This document shows, one piece after another, positions 1 through 8,902 of a stretch of 64,000 nucleotides of DNA (within the stretch, counting starts at the first letter, position 1; every line of letters begins with the position of its first letter). This DNA comes from Bog-756 sp963777665 (GTDB taxonomy: Bacteria; Actinomycetota; Acidimicrobiia; Acidimicrobiales; RAAP-2). Both the position numbers and the translations under genes were made by a program. The stretch covers positions 1-64,000 of the forward strand of contig CAVZRJ010000008.1 of the NCBI GenBank assembly GCA_963777665.1, in the 5' to 3' direction. The notes under the pieces are model-generated. The model was not told where the DNA came from. It searched no databases and saw nothing but the letters and a program-made list of their open reading frames with translations.

Positions 1-185
1 GAGAGCGCGAAGTTCTGTCTCTCATGGCTGAAGGTCGGTCCAATGCGGCGATCGCCAGCAGCCTGGTGGTTTCCGAAAGAGCAATTGAGAAACACATCAG
101 CAGCATCTTCCTCAAACTCGACCTGCACCCGTCTGGCATCGACCACCGCCGGGTCCTCGCCGTGCTCGAGTATTTGAGGCTGTAG
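1..185 (+). CDS. LuxR-type response regulator, C-terminal HTH (partial)
   Basis: The frame opens before the window and ends at TAG 183-185, giving about 60 residues. They form a GerE/LuxR helix-turn-helix: the start ERE-V-LSLMAEG matches the conserved E-x-EVL-x-L-x-A-x-G opening, followed by SNAAIA and the recognition-helix stretch VSERAIEKHISSIF with a K-L-D-L ending. This is the DNA-binding end of a NarL/LuxR-family regulator. The receiver or sensor part lies outside the window, so its signal is unknown. Confidence 0.85.
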   Translation, partial: EREVLSLMAEGRSNAAIASSLVVSERAIEKHISSIFLKLDLHPSGIDHRRVLAVLEYLRL

Positions 186-695
186 TCGTCGCTGTACTCC
201 GACACCTCGATGCTCCCAAATCGCTGCCCAGCGCCGATACGAGGGGCGGATGGTTCGGGCACTTCAGGGTCCGCAGGATGATGATCTCCACTGGATCATC
301 TTGGTCGGCCACGCGGAGATGGCGTCGTTGCTGGGCAGTCTTCACGATTATGAGCCTCGACGGACAACACTTTACGTGCGCTCGGATTGCCCCATCATGA
401 ACGTTGCGGTGGACCCACCCTTATTGACCGCGAGGTCGCCAACAGCATTCAGCAGCCCACGGCTCGTGAGGAACACTGAACAGCGAGAACGGGCAATTTG
501 ACAGTCCCTTTGCCACAGGGCGATGCCCGTCTTCCAGAGCATTCAGTAAACCCATGTCTCGTCGTTTGCTGCACGAAACTACGCTCTAGGTGATGAACTC
601 CCAGCTCAGGACTCCGAAACGCAGAGCATCTGAGGTGCCGGCAAGAGCGGCAACCCCCTTTCGATTACGGCTGTCTGGGCAGGGCAATGGGGCGG
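186..695. other. No gene recognised
   Basis: About 500 bases between the LuxR end and the VC0807-like gene. Short open frames exist on both strands (for example 250-501 plus), but none has a recognisable motif, ribosome-binding site or composition supporting coding. It may hold the promoter-distal end of old genes; nothing specific is seen. Confidence 0.5.
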
Positions 696-1430
696 TTACG
701 CGGGCATCGGAGGGGGGACTTCGCCCCGGGCGTGGGCGGCGGCTCCCAGGCGCTCCCCTGTTCTCCGGGAGCGGCGGGCATAGGCCACATTCCAAACGGC
801 GAGCACGCCGGCGACGGCGTAAGGCGTCACCTTGGACAAAGCGAGCGCGGTGCCGGTAGGGGTGGACTCGACGATGAAGATCCGGGCCATCGCCTCGGCC
901 AGGTAGGCCACGCCCCAGACCACGGTAGTCACCCTGAACGCGTGGCGGAAGCCGATGTATCGCCAGTTGTCGGCGAAGTCGCGCCCCTTGGGCGTGTCGG
1001 CTCCTATGAACTCAATGGCGAATCGGTACATCAGCGGACGGGCCGTCCACAGGGATCCGATACAGACGGCGCCGAAAACGGCGGTCGGCACTGAGCCCTC
1101 GAGCAGCACCAATCGGGCGCTCCCGCTCGCTAGAGCCAAGGCAGTGCCCACGACGATGCCGACCAGTACAAGGACCCCGAAGACGTCCACCCGACGGTCG
1201 CGTGTCACGCCCAGAAGCACCCCGAAGGCCGGGAAGACCCCACTCAGGATGAGGGCGCCGACTGTGCTCATCCCGGCGGACCGCAACACCGCATAGGTCA
1301 CCAGGGGGCCGACGAGATCGAAGATCGCGATTTTCGCCAGCGGAACGAGACGACCACCGTCGGCGGGCGTCGACGCAGGATCCGAGGTCGCGTCCTCGGT
1401 GGGTTCAACGTCCGGCTGGGCTACGCTCAT
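696..1430 (-). CDS. VC0807-like integral membrane protein
   Basis: About 244 residues with six or so hydrophobic segments and the family-like stretches DLVGPLVTYAVLR, SGVFPAFGVLLG and RRVDVFGVLVLVG. It resembles the VC0807/DUF3159-like membrane proteins of actinobacteria, whose function is unknown. ATG at 1430 is chosen; an in-frame GTG at 1439 would add three residues. The start codon overlaps one arm of a palindrome shared with the divergent PaaX gene, suggesting that PaaX represses it. The C-terminus is rich in Arg and Pro. Confidence 0.7.
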   Translation of the reverse strand: MSVAQPDVEPTEDATSDPASTPADGGRLVPLAKIAIFDLVGPLVTYAVLRSAGMSTVGALILSGVFPAFGVLLGVTRDRRVDVFGVLVLVGIVVGTALALASGSARLVLLEGSVPTAVFGAVCIGSLWTARPLMYRFAIEFIGADTPKGRDFADNWRYIGFRHAFRVTTVVWGVAYLAEAMARIFIVESTPTGTALALSKVTPYAVAGVLAVWNVAYARRSRRTGERLGAAAHARGEVPPPMPA

Positions 1431-1474
1431 ACTGTGCACACTAGCTCACGAACGTCTCAATGTACACACAGTAT
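1429..1474. promoter_or_regulatory. Inverted repeat in divergent promoter (candidate PaaX operator)
   Basis: Perfect 8-bp arms ATACTGTG (1429-1436) and CACAGTAT (1467-1474) flank 30 bases between the divergent membrane-protein and paaX starts. One arm covers the ATG at 1430. Position and symmetry suggest autoregulation by the adjacent regulator; this is inferred, not shown. Confidence 0.6.
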
Positions 1475-1491
1475 TGCCGTCTGGCAGCCCG

Positions 1492-2304
1492 ATGAGTGAC
1501 CGGGGCAAGGTCACGCCGCGGATGGGACTGGTTTATTTCGCCTTCGGAGCCGCCCAGGTCGGTGCCAGCGGATCCCTGGCCGGGCCGGTCCTGCTCCGCC
1601 TGCTCGCCGATCTCGGTCTGTCGGAGTCGGCCGCCCGCTCCCTGTTGTTGAGGATGCGACACGACGGATTGCTCAGCTCCGAGCGCGACGGGCGGATGGC
1701 CCGGTACCGTTTGGCGCCAGCCGTCTACGCCGCCCAAGCCCGTATGGAACGCCAGCTTCGCGGCCACCGGCCGGCTTGGTCCGGCTCGTTCCACGGCCTG
1801 CTCTACGAGGTCCCTGAGCGGTCCCGGGCTTACCGGGACCGCTTGCGGCGCACCGCCCAACTTCTGGGCTACGCCATGCTCCGCCCTGGTCTGCTCATCG
1901 CCACGACCGACCGGTCAGACGAGCTGCGTTCGCTGCTCCCGGATCAACCGACTGGAAGCCAAGTGCTCTGGACCCAGATCACCCTCGAAACCGAAGACGG
2001 CCGTCGGGTGGCTGCCGACCTGTGGGATCTCGACCGGCTCGCTGCCCGGTACCGAGCGGTGCTGGCCGAGAGTCGGGAAAGTATCGACCACGCACGTTGG
2101 GCCCAGAGCGACCACTCATTTGCGGCCTTCGCCGCGGCGACGCTGCCTCTTCTCGAGACGGCCGCGTCAGATCCTGATCTCCCGGCCGCCCTGCTGCCCT
2201 CAAACTGGCCGGGAGACGACGTAGGTGTCGCTATCGGCAGGGCCATCGAGGTGTTCGGCCCGATGATCAGCAACTACGTGACCGACCTTGTCGGCCGACA
2301 TTGA
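1492..2304 (+). CDS. PaaX-family transcriptional regulator
   Basis: About 270 residues from ATG 1492 (MSDRGKVTPRMG). The N-terminal winged helix shows LSESAARSLLLRMRHDGLLSSERDGR and a following RYRLAP, as in PaaX (the phenylacetic-acid repressor family). The central and C-terminal parts (YRDRLRRTAQLLGY, LWDLDRLAARYRA) match PaaX domains 2 and 3. PaaX proteins repress catabolic genes and are released by acyl-CoA ligands. No paa genes are nearby, so the effector here is unknown. It is divergent from the VC0807-like gene with an operator-like palindrome between them. Confidence 0.85.
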   Translation: MSDRGKVTPRMGLVYFAFGAAQVGASGSLAGPVLLRLLADLGLSESAARSLLLRMRHDGLLSSERDGRMARYRLAPAVYAAQARMERQLRGHRPAWSGSFHGLLYEVPERSRAYRDRLRRTAQLLGYAMLRPGLLIATTDRSDELRSLLPDQPTGSQVLWTQITLETEDGRRVAADLWDLDRLAARYRAVLAESRESIDHARWAQSDHSFAAFAAATLPLLETAASDPDLPAALLPSNWPGDDVGVAIGRAIEVFGPMISNYVTDLVGRH

Positions 2305-2998
2305 TCGACGATGCCCCCGGACCTTTGTCCAGTCTTGCGAGTGCCCCAACTTGGGTAGCCTGCAATCCGGGGGGTCCACGAGAGCGAGTCAACTTCAGTG
2401 CTCCACTCTTGCGATTACGGGCGTATGCCACTTTCGCGAGCACAGCAGTATTGGAATGCCCCGGGGCCACGAATGTAATGGCTATGGCGACACTTTCAGG
2501 TGGCGAGCCATCGGGCCATCCTCTGTAGCCGTCCCCTGTTCCTCAGGTTGCTCAGGATTCAGTTACCCCATGGTTCCTGCTGGAGGTCTCCCGCCTACAC
2601 TTCGCAGGAAACTTTCAGGTCAGCGGCCTGGATGCCTGCAAAAGGCTCCAAGATCCCCGCTTTCGTCAAGCACGGCTCGCCACGAAAGAGTTCGAGATCA
2701 GAGCCGTCCGATCTGGTTGCCATCGTGGCCGGCGCACAGAACGCCGGTTCCGCGCTCGGCAGGGTGGCTGTACAAGGCGTCATTATGCGTGTCTGCCCGT
2801 GGCCCCTTCGGCTGAAGGGGCAATGGATCAAGGTCAGCGTCAGTTGGCCGCCCGTCCCAGTTGACGCCCCGCTGCGGGAATCTTCACCGGACAGGGCCTA
2901 CGGGACGCCTGGGGGCAGCGACCCTGTCTCACCTGGGACGTCACCGTGCGAGGTTCCCGAACTGGGACGCCTGTGGCGAGGGTGGCATACCGCCGATA
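2305..2998. other. Gene-free stretch
   Basis: About 700 bases between PaaX and the Rieske gene. Open frames such as 2500-3081 plus show no domain and a residue composition typical of chance high-GC frames. The only structure seen is the hairpin at 2802-2821. Confidence 0.5.
2802..2821. terminator. Perfect GC-rich hairpin
   Basis: GCCCCTTC and GAAGGGGC form an 8-bp perfect stem with a 4-base loop. No T-run follows on either strand, so it is a terminator-like or attenuator-like hairpin and not a classical intrinsic terminator. It lies downstream of the minus-strand Rieske gene and could end its transcript. Confidence 0.4.
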
Positions 2999-3376
2999 TC
3001 ACAGGTGGACGAACACGTCCTCGCCCTCGACGTCGACGCGATATGTCGTCAGCGGTGCGGGCTTTCTGCCCAATGCGATGAGCCGGTGCGACCACCGTGG
3101 CATGTTCCGCCCCGCGAACCCCGACGCCCAGTCCCGGTTCTCGCCGGTACACAGGTCGAAGCTGGAGTTGTGCCAGGGACACTGCACCTCGCCGTCGGAG
3201 AACCGCATGCCGCCAGGTCCGGTGGTGAGTGAGAAACCCAGATGGGGGCAGCGGTTACGCGCGGCGTACAGCATTTCGCCCACCTGGCCGACAATGACTG
3301 TGTTGCCGCCCGCATCCAGGCTGTGCAGCCGTCCGTCTGCGAGCTCTGAGAGTGTGCCGACCCTGACGCGCGCCAT
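2999..3376 (-). CDS. Rieske [2Fe-2S] ferredoxin-like protein
   Basis: 125 residues forming a single Rieske fold. Cluster ligands are visible as C43-P-H45 and C66-P-W-H69 (C-x-H ... C-x2-H), followed by N-S-S-F as in small Rieske ferredoxins. It would carry electrons to an oxygenase or reductase, but no partner oxygenase is adjacent. ATG at 3376 has a purine-rich stretch upstream (GGAGAAGG on the coding strand). It sits just beyond the broken transposase. Confidence 0.88.
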   Translation of the reverse strand: MARVRVGTLSELADGRLHSLDAGGNTVIVGQVGEMLYAARNRCPHLGFSLTTGPGGMRFSDGEVQCPWHNSSFDLCTGENRDWASGFAGRNMPRWSHRLIALGRKPAPLTTYRVDVEGEDVFVHL

Positions 3377-3471
3377 GAGCTGTCTCCTTCTCCTCCTATC
3401 TTCCTACCACGGGGCGCCAGAGACACGCAGCGGGCAGCGGCAAATGGACCGCGCGGATGTCCAAGTGTGTC

Positions 3472-5321
3472 TCAACGCGATCGATCAATCGTAAGCTCCG
3501 GCCACTCATCAATGCCTGTGTGCAGCCGGTTATGCGGCTCGGCGGTATTCGTGGATGAGACTACCGAGGCTCGTAGTGTTGGTACACTGAAAACGCACAC
3601 ACCATTGACAATCGTGGTCAAATATGTTGCGCTGTCGAGCTTGGCCAGGATCTCGGCTTGGCCGGCGGTCGTGGTGGTGCGTTGGGACACCCGGCCGTCG
3701 GAGTTCTCCATGGTGACGAGGTGCATGCGGTCGAGTTCGTGGCGGACGTTACGCCAGGTATCACCGGTGCCGTTCTCGACCACCCGGATGAGGAGGAGGG
3801 CCAACCAGCAGAGCTGGATGTGGCTCCGGATCCGGTCCTCCCGGTGGTGGAAGACGGGACGCAGTCCGAGCGATCCCTTCATGTCCCGCCAGCCGCGTTC
3901 CACTTCGAGGAGCTGCTTGTAAGCGAGGGCGAGATCGGTGGGGGTGAGGCTGTCGTCACTGGTCCGCAGCAACCACTTGCCGTCGAGTTTCTCCTGCGCG
4001 CGATGGCCGCCTTGTCGATGCGGAACCGTCCGTCGGACAGACGTCGCACCAGTCGCCAGAGTGCCGGTGTGGTGCGCAACCTGCCGGCCAGTTCGTCACG
4101 CTTGGACTTCGTCCACTCGTCGGTGCCTGCGATCTGGGTCGTGAGGTAGGCGACCAGGTTGGCCCGGACCTGTTGGTCGCGTTCGGCCGCCTCGGGATTG
4201 AAGCAGACCACGAAGCGCTGGCGGCGCTCGCCGTCGCCCACCACGACCTCTTTCACCTGGAGGTTGCCGGCGGCTGTGTGGAAACGGCCGGGACGGGAGA
4301 GTGCTTCTTTCGCCTCACCGCTGGCGTTGCGCAGCTTCTCGGCCACGATGTAGTGGCCCCCGCCCTTCTGCAGATAGGCCCGGTTGGCGGCGGAGTTGAA
4401 GCCCCGGTCGGCCACCCACACCACCCGGTTCAGCATCCATCCGGCCAGGTCGTCCTTGATGGTGCGGATGATCACCTGGTCCGAGGTCTTGCCCGGGAAC
4501 GTCCAACACCGCACCGGCACGCCTTCGGCCGTGACCGCCATGCCGATGACCACCTGGGGAAGGTCGGGCCGGTGGTCCTTCGAATGCTTGTTGAAGTGGC
4601 GGGTAGCTTGCTCTTGCGGCCCAGGATCGTCGGAACCAACGCCCGTGGCCTTGGCCTTCTCTTCTGCACCCTTGGCCAAGTCGAGGTCGGCCTCGCCGTC
4701 GGCCACGTCCCGCTCGAAGTAGGTGGAGGTGGTGTCGACGAAGATGATGTCGCAGCACAGGTTCAACAGATTGGCCGTCGTCGAGAATATCCGTTCGGCG
4801 ATCTCCGGCAACGACGCCAACAAGAAGTCCATGGCCCGATAGGTGGCGTCGTCACCGAACTCCGGACAGTCGGGGATGGCCACCCGCTCACCCACCCACT
4901 GGACGGCGGCCAACTTGGACGCAGGCTCGAGACAGCGCTGGGCGACCAGTGCGAAACAGATCCGTTCGACGAGATCACCATCCAGTCGACGCCCGGTGGC
5001 AACAGAACGCAGGGCATCGGCGATCCCGAGCCGGCTCCACAGCTGGTCGAGCACGAAGGCACCGCCCAACCGGCGGGAGTCGACGATCTCGACGTCGGCT
5101 GAGGTGACCGACGAGTCGGTCATGGACAGATCGAGGATCCGGCTGATGGAGGACACCAGCCGGGCCAAGGCGACCTTGTCGACCTTGTCCTTCCGGCCGA
5201 AGTTGTGGATGACCTTGGCCACCGGCGAACCGGTGACCGGGTGGCGCTCGTTGTGAGCCAGCTGGAGATAGGTGACCTTCGAGCCGTTCTTGTTCCGCCG
5301 ACTCGACTCACGCAAGTACAC
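3472..5321 (-). pseudogene. IS1634-like (IS4 superfamily) transposase, frameshifted
   Basis: The N-terminal piece (GTG 5321 to about 4000) has MYLRESSRR, a DTTSTYFER catalytic-Asp region and VVWVADRGFNS. A second frame (about 4000 to 3472) continues it with TDLALAYKQLLEVERGWRDM, LGLRPVFHHREDRIRSHIQ and LALLLIRVVE, the IS1634-type DDE C-terminus including the Y-K-Q-L-L...E-R...R-D-K/M region. The frame changes by one base in a GCGCGC stretch near 3996-4001, so no intact transposase is made unless frameshifting occurs. The last 50 or so residues before the stop at 3472 look unlike a transposase, suggesting read-through into flanking DNA. Confidence 0.85.
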
Positions 5322-5365
5322 GCCTACATCTTCACCGACTCTCCCAGCTCAGTCAAGTATTCGTG
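3545..5365. mobile_element. IS1634-like element, tentative limits
   Basis: The nine bases GTATTCGTG occur in direct orientation at 3545-3553 and 5357-5365, bracketing the transposase. They could be a target duplication, giving an element of about 1.8 kb. I could not find convincing terminal inverted repeats inside these points, so the boundaries are weak. Confidence 0.25.
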
Positions 5366-5603
5366 TGCCTACGCCTTTTACCTCTTTCAGAACGCTCGCA
5401 GCGTGTTGACCAGGGACGATGTCACGCCAGACCCCCGAATATGCCTACCAGCCGCGGAACCCGGGCAGTAGCCGAAAACGCCTATCACTTTGCAAAAGTC
5501 CAACTAGGCAACTCGGGTCTGTGATCATTACCAAGGAGAGGGTTGAGGAGAGTGCCGCCTCCAGTTGGACGCTGGTTCGCGGCATGGTCACCGATCCAGC
5601 GGC

Positions 5604-6797
5604 GTGACGAAGAGCGGACGATCTATTGGCGACGGTAGCTACCCCGGGAAACGCCTAGGTCCAGTTCGGCTGCATTTGTGGACTGTCGCGCTAGCAGCCG
5701 CATTGCTTGCCGGTTGCAGCTCAGCTTCCAGTGTGTCTCAACCCACCTCCGCCGATGCTTCCTCCTCCCGCCAGGTCACTGATCAGGCTCTGAGCAACGG
5801 AGCGGACCACGCCTGCATCGTCTCGGGGTCCCTGCAACCATCCGTCGACTGGTCGGGACTCCACAACCCGATCCTGTCGGAGCCGACAGGAGGGGTGAAG
5901 GACGAGGCCATCATCTGGGCCAGAGGCCGATGGCACATGATCTTTACTTACGTGACCGACGACGCATCGCTACCTGGAGGCATCCGCTGGAATATCGCGA
6001 CGGCCACCAGCACTGACATGACACACTGGTCCCCGCCTGACCCTTGGGCGGTCCAGATGGGGGTACTGGGAGTGGCCTCGCCGGACATCGTCCGGGGTCC
6101 GACCGGAGAGTACCTGGTCACCTACCAGTCCGACCCCGGGGCATCGCCACCGTCCGATGACCTGGCGCGGCTCTTCTACCGGACCTCGAAGGACTTGAGT
6201 ACGTGGTCAGCTCCCCACCCCTTGGCACAGTCCCTGGCTCCATCGGCCGGGGACCGGATGATTGACGGGGCCCTCGTCTTCACCGGGCATCAGCTATTGC
6301 TTGGGTTTAAATTCTCGTCTCCCACCCAGCCCGATGTGTTTGAGATCGCCCGTTCGACGACCGGATTGCCGCGTGGGCCCTGGCGGCGGGTCGGAAGTCC
6401 AGATATTGAGGTGGACGGTGGCACCGTCGAGAATTACGAGTTCGTAAAGGCGGCCGGGACCTGGCGTCTGGTGGCCACGTCGAACAACCTCGACCAGCCG
6501 TGGATGTTTACGCTGGCCGGCAACCCTGCTCGCGCTGCGGGTTGGCTTCTGTGGAGCCACGGATACCAATTGCAGGTCCCATCCGAGCCGTTCAACAGCG
6601 GACCGGGCATCTCGAGTGTCGGGTTTGAGCACGCCAATTCTGCGTTTCTGTGTAATGCCAGCTCCCTGCCAGGGGGTTACTACTACCTGCTCTATGCGGG
6701 TAGCGACGAGCTCACTCAGTTCGACGGATGGGGCCACGCCAAGATCGGCTTGGCCCGAAGTGCCGATCTGGTCCACTGGCAGGTGCCACCGCGCTGA
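5604..6797 (+). CDS. Secreted lipoprotein, five-bladed beta-propeller (GH43/GH32-like)
   Basis: About 397 residues from GTG 5604; an in-frame ATG at 5565 would add 13. A hydrophobic stretch ends in the lipobox LLAGC, so the mature protein is lipid-anchored outside. The body repeats propeller-blade motifs: HNPILSEP, KDEAIIWARGRWHMIFTYV, HWSPPDPW, ASPDIVRGPTGEYLVTYQSD, LFYRTSKDLSTWS and KIGLARSADLVHW, as in GH43/GH62-type glycosidase-fold lipoproteins. Catalytic acids cannot be assigned from sequence alone, so sugar hydrolysis is only possible. It stands alone between the insertion element and the PRPP synthetase gene. Confidence 0.75.
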   Translation: MTKSGRSIGDGSYPGKRLGPVRLHLWTVALAAALLAGCSSASSVSQPTSADASSSRQVTDQALSNGADHACIVSGSLQPSVDWSGLHNPILSEPTGGVKDEAIIWARGRWHMIFTYVTDDASLPGGIRWNIATATSTDMTHWSPPDPWAVQMGVLGVASPDIVRGPTGEYLVTYQSDPGASPPSDDLARLFYRTSKDLSTWSAPHPLAQSLAPSAGDRMIDGALVFTGHQLLLGFKFSSPTQPDVFEIARSTTGLPRGPWRRVGSPDIEVDGGTVENYEFVKAAGTWRLVATSNNLDQPWMFTLAGNPARAAGWLLWSHGYQLQVPSEPFNSGPGISSVGFEHANSAFLCNASSLPGGYYYLLYAGSDELTQFDGWGHAKIGLARSADLVHWQVPPR

Positions 6798-7012
6798 TCC
6801 TCCCAAGGGTGAAGGTGAAGGGTCCAAATAACCGGATGCGTTCTCTCGTCGCAGGGATCGCGTCGTTCGTTGCCATCAGTGACCGTATGAGAATCCGCTT
6901 TCAGTGATGGAGGATCTGCCCAAAAGCATGGCCGGGATCGAGTCCGACAGCGAGTAGGCACCTGGGTCTCGAGGGACGACTCGGCGTGGCCGTACGGGGT
7001 ACATTTTGGGTT

Positions 7013-7954
7013 GTGTCCGACGATTTCATCCTTTTGGCTGGGTCCGCGAGCCGACAGCTCGGGCGAGCCATCGCCGATTATCTCGATTGTGAACTGGGCG
7101 CGAGCGAGACCCTGCGTTTCTCCGAGGGCAACTTGTTTGTCCGAATCCTCGAGAATGTCCGGGGCCGGGACGTCTTCCTGGTTCAGGGGACAGCCTTTCC
7201 TGCCAATGACAACTTCATGGAATTGCTGTTCTGGATCGACGCGCTCAGGCGGGCGAGCGCTGCATCGGTCACCGCCGTCATTCCCTACTTCAGCTACGCC
7301 AAAGGAGACAAGAAGGACGAGCCGAGGGTGTCGATTCGAGCTCGGGTATGTGCAGACGCCATCGAAGCAGCCGGTGTGGATCGCGTCGTCACTCTCGACC
7401 TCCATGCTCCTCAGGTCCAAGGTTTCTTCAAGGCTCCCGTGGACGACCTATACGCCATGCCTGTCCTATGCGACGCCATCGCCACCAAGGCCTTGTCGAA
7501 CCTCGTGGTCGTCGCACCTGATGCCGGGTTCGCCAAGAAGGCTCGACAGTGGTCCGAACGGCTGCACGCGCCCCTGGCCATCGCCGACAAGCGCCGAGTC
7601 GATCATTCAGAGTCTGCAGAGGTCGTTGAGCTCATCGGGTCGGTCGAGGGTCGAACGGCGTTGATCGTCGATGACTTCACCATCTCGGCCGGTACGCTCG
7701 CCGATGCGGCGCGAATACTTGTCGAACGTGGCGCCTCGTCCGTTTATGCCGCTGTCACTCACGGCCTGCTCGCCGGCCCGGCCATCGAGCGTCTCGACGA
7801 AAGCCCGATCGAGAAGCTCTTCATGACCGACAGCGTCGAAACGCAGCCTGTCGAGTTCTCGCACAAGGTAGAGGTCGTCTCTGTCGCTGGTCTGTTCGGT
7901 GAGGCAATCCGCAGGATCGCCCGGCGAGAGAGCATTTCAGTGCTCTTCAGCTAG
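7013..7954 (+). CDS. prs: Ribose-phosphate pyrophosphokinase (PRPP synthetase) family protein
   Basis: About 313 residues. Family signatures are present in order: FSEGNLFVRI, a QGTAFPANDNFMELL segment, PYFSYAKGDKKDEPRVSI in the flexible/ATP loop, DLHAPQVQGFF, and the PRPP loop LIVDDFTISAGTL. PRPP synthetase transfers diphosphate from ATP to ribose 5-phosphate for nucleotide, His and Trp synthesis. The KGDKK-DEPR version and the VVVAPDAGFAKKAR segment are divergent from the usual bacterial housekeeping enzyme, so this may be a secondary paralogue. GTG 7013 (VSDDFILLAG) fits the family N-terminus; GTG 6986 is an alternative. Confidence 0.82.
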   Translation: MSDDFILLAGSASRQLGRAIADYLDCELGASETLRFSEGNLFVRILENVRGRDVFLVQGTAFPANDNFMELLFWIDALRRASAASVTAVIPYFSYAKGDKKDEPRVSIRARVCADAIEAAGVDRVVTLDLHAPQVQGFFKAPVDDLYAMPVLCDAIATKALSNLVVVAPDAGFAKKARQWSERLHAPLAIADKRRVDHSESAEVVELIGSVEGRTALIVDDFTISAGTLADAARILVERGASSVYAAVTHGLLAGPAIERLDESPIEKLFMTDSVETQPVEFSHKVEVVSVAGLFGEAIRRIARRESISVLFS

Positions 7955-8198
7955 CGCCTAATCGGCCAGCCGAATCCAACCAGGACCGTAAGAGCATCGC
8001 ACTACGGCACACCGAGAGCGGATGAGATGGATCCGACGGATGCCTCGTGACGGTTCGCATGGGTGGAGAGGCTGAGGCCCATTCTCTAACGCAGGAGGTC
8101 TCTCGCATCCGAAACTTTTGCAACCTGAAGGGGCATGCCACACTCGAAATTCTGAGGCGTGGAAGTTGACTGCCCGATCGACATGGGATGATTTGGGC

Positions 8199-8768
8199 AT
8201 GCCCAGTGCGCGAACTGAGTGGTTGGTGAGTAGACCACCGGTGCGCATCGAAGCCAACAGTCTGTTACTGGAAAGAGCCCTCCCAGGTGACAACGCCGAC
8301 CTCGTCGATGCGGTGAACGACAGCCTTGGTCACCTATCTCCATGGATGCCGTGGGCCCAAGAGCCAGCCACCACGAAGTCGATCGGAGAATTCCTTACTC
8401 AGGCAGTCTCGGATTGGGATAGCGGCATCGAGTTCCAATATCTCCTCCGACGTGATACGTCTCGCCCAATCATCGGATGCTCTGGCCTACACGCTCGGAT
8501 TGGAGCGGGCGCTCTGGAGATCGGCTACTGGGTACGGGTCGGTTACCTGCAGCGTGGCGTGGCTACTGCCGCTGCCGGCGCACTCACGGCCGCAGCTCTT
8601 GCATTAACCGAGGTTGAACGAGTCGAAATCCGGTGCGATGCAGCCAACACTCGAAGCGCATTGGTACCACCGAAGCTCGGATACCGCATGGACCGGATTG
8701 AACATAGACCACCGACTACGCCAGGTGAAACCGACCAGCACATGATTTGGGCACTGGACCGTCCGTAA
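8199..8768 (+). CDS. GNAT N-acetyltransferase (RimJ/RimL type)
   Basis: About 189 residues from ATG 8199. It shows the RimL-like layout: LLLERALPGDNADL, SPWMPWAQEP, IIGCSGLH, LEIGYWVRVGYLQRGVATAA (the acetyl-CoA pyrophosphate loop with Q/R-x-x-G) and a late NTRSALVPPKLGY. Such enzymes acetylate protein N-termini or small amines; the substrate here is unknown. It converges with ribBA, ending about 135 bases from its stop. Confidence 0.82.
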   Translation: MPSARTEWLVSRPPVRIEANSLLLERALPGDNADLVDAVNDSLGHLSPWMPWAQEPATTKSIGEFLTQAVSDWDSGIEFQYLLRRDTSRPIIGCSGLHARIGAGALEIGYWVRVGYLQRGVATAAAGALTAAALALTEVERVEIRCDAANTRSALVPPKLGYRMDRIEHRPPTTPGETDQHMIWALDRP

Positions 8769-8902
8769 CCGCGTCTGGCGGCCCAACGGCGAATGTCAAT
8801 GTCGGGTCTCCGGTCCTCAGCCCGCAGCTCGCCGCCGTACGGGGATCCTCCACCAGAACCGTCTCAGAGCATGGCCCGCTCGATGCCAGCTGCTCCGAGC
8901 AG

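Noticed and set aside
2500..3081. Open frame of about 193 codons upstream of the Rieske gene
   Set aside because: No motif, no ribosome-binding site, Ser/Arg/Pro-rich, and it runs into the antisense of the Rieske gene.
4173..5102. Plus-strand open frame of about 309 codons in the transposase
   Set aside because: Antisense shadow of the IS1634-like transposase.
3545..5365. Nine-base direct repeat as proven target duplication of the insertion element
   Set aside because: No matching terminal inverted repeats were found inside it, and a nine-base match within about 150 bases on each side can occur by chance; kept only as a tentative boundary.
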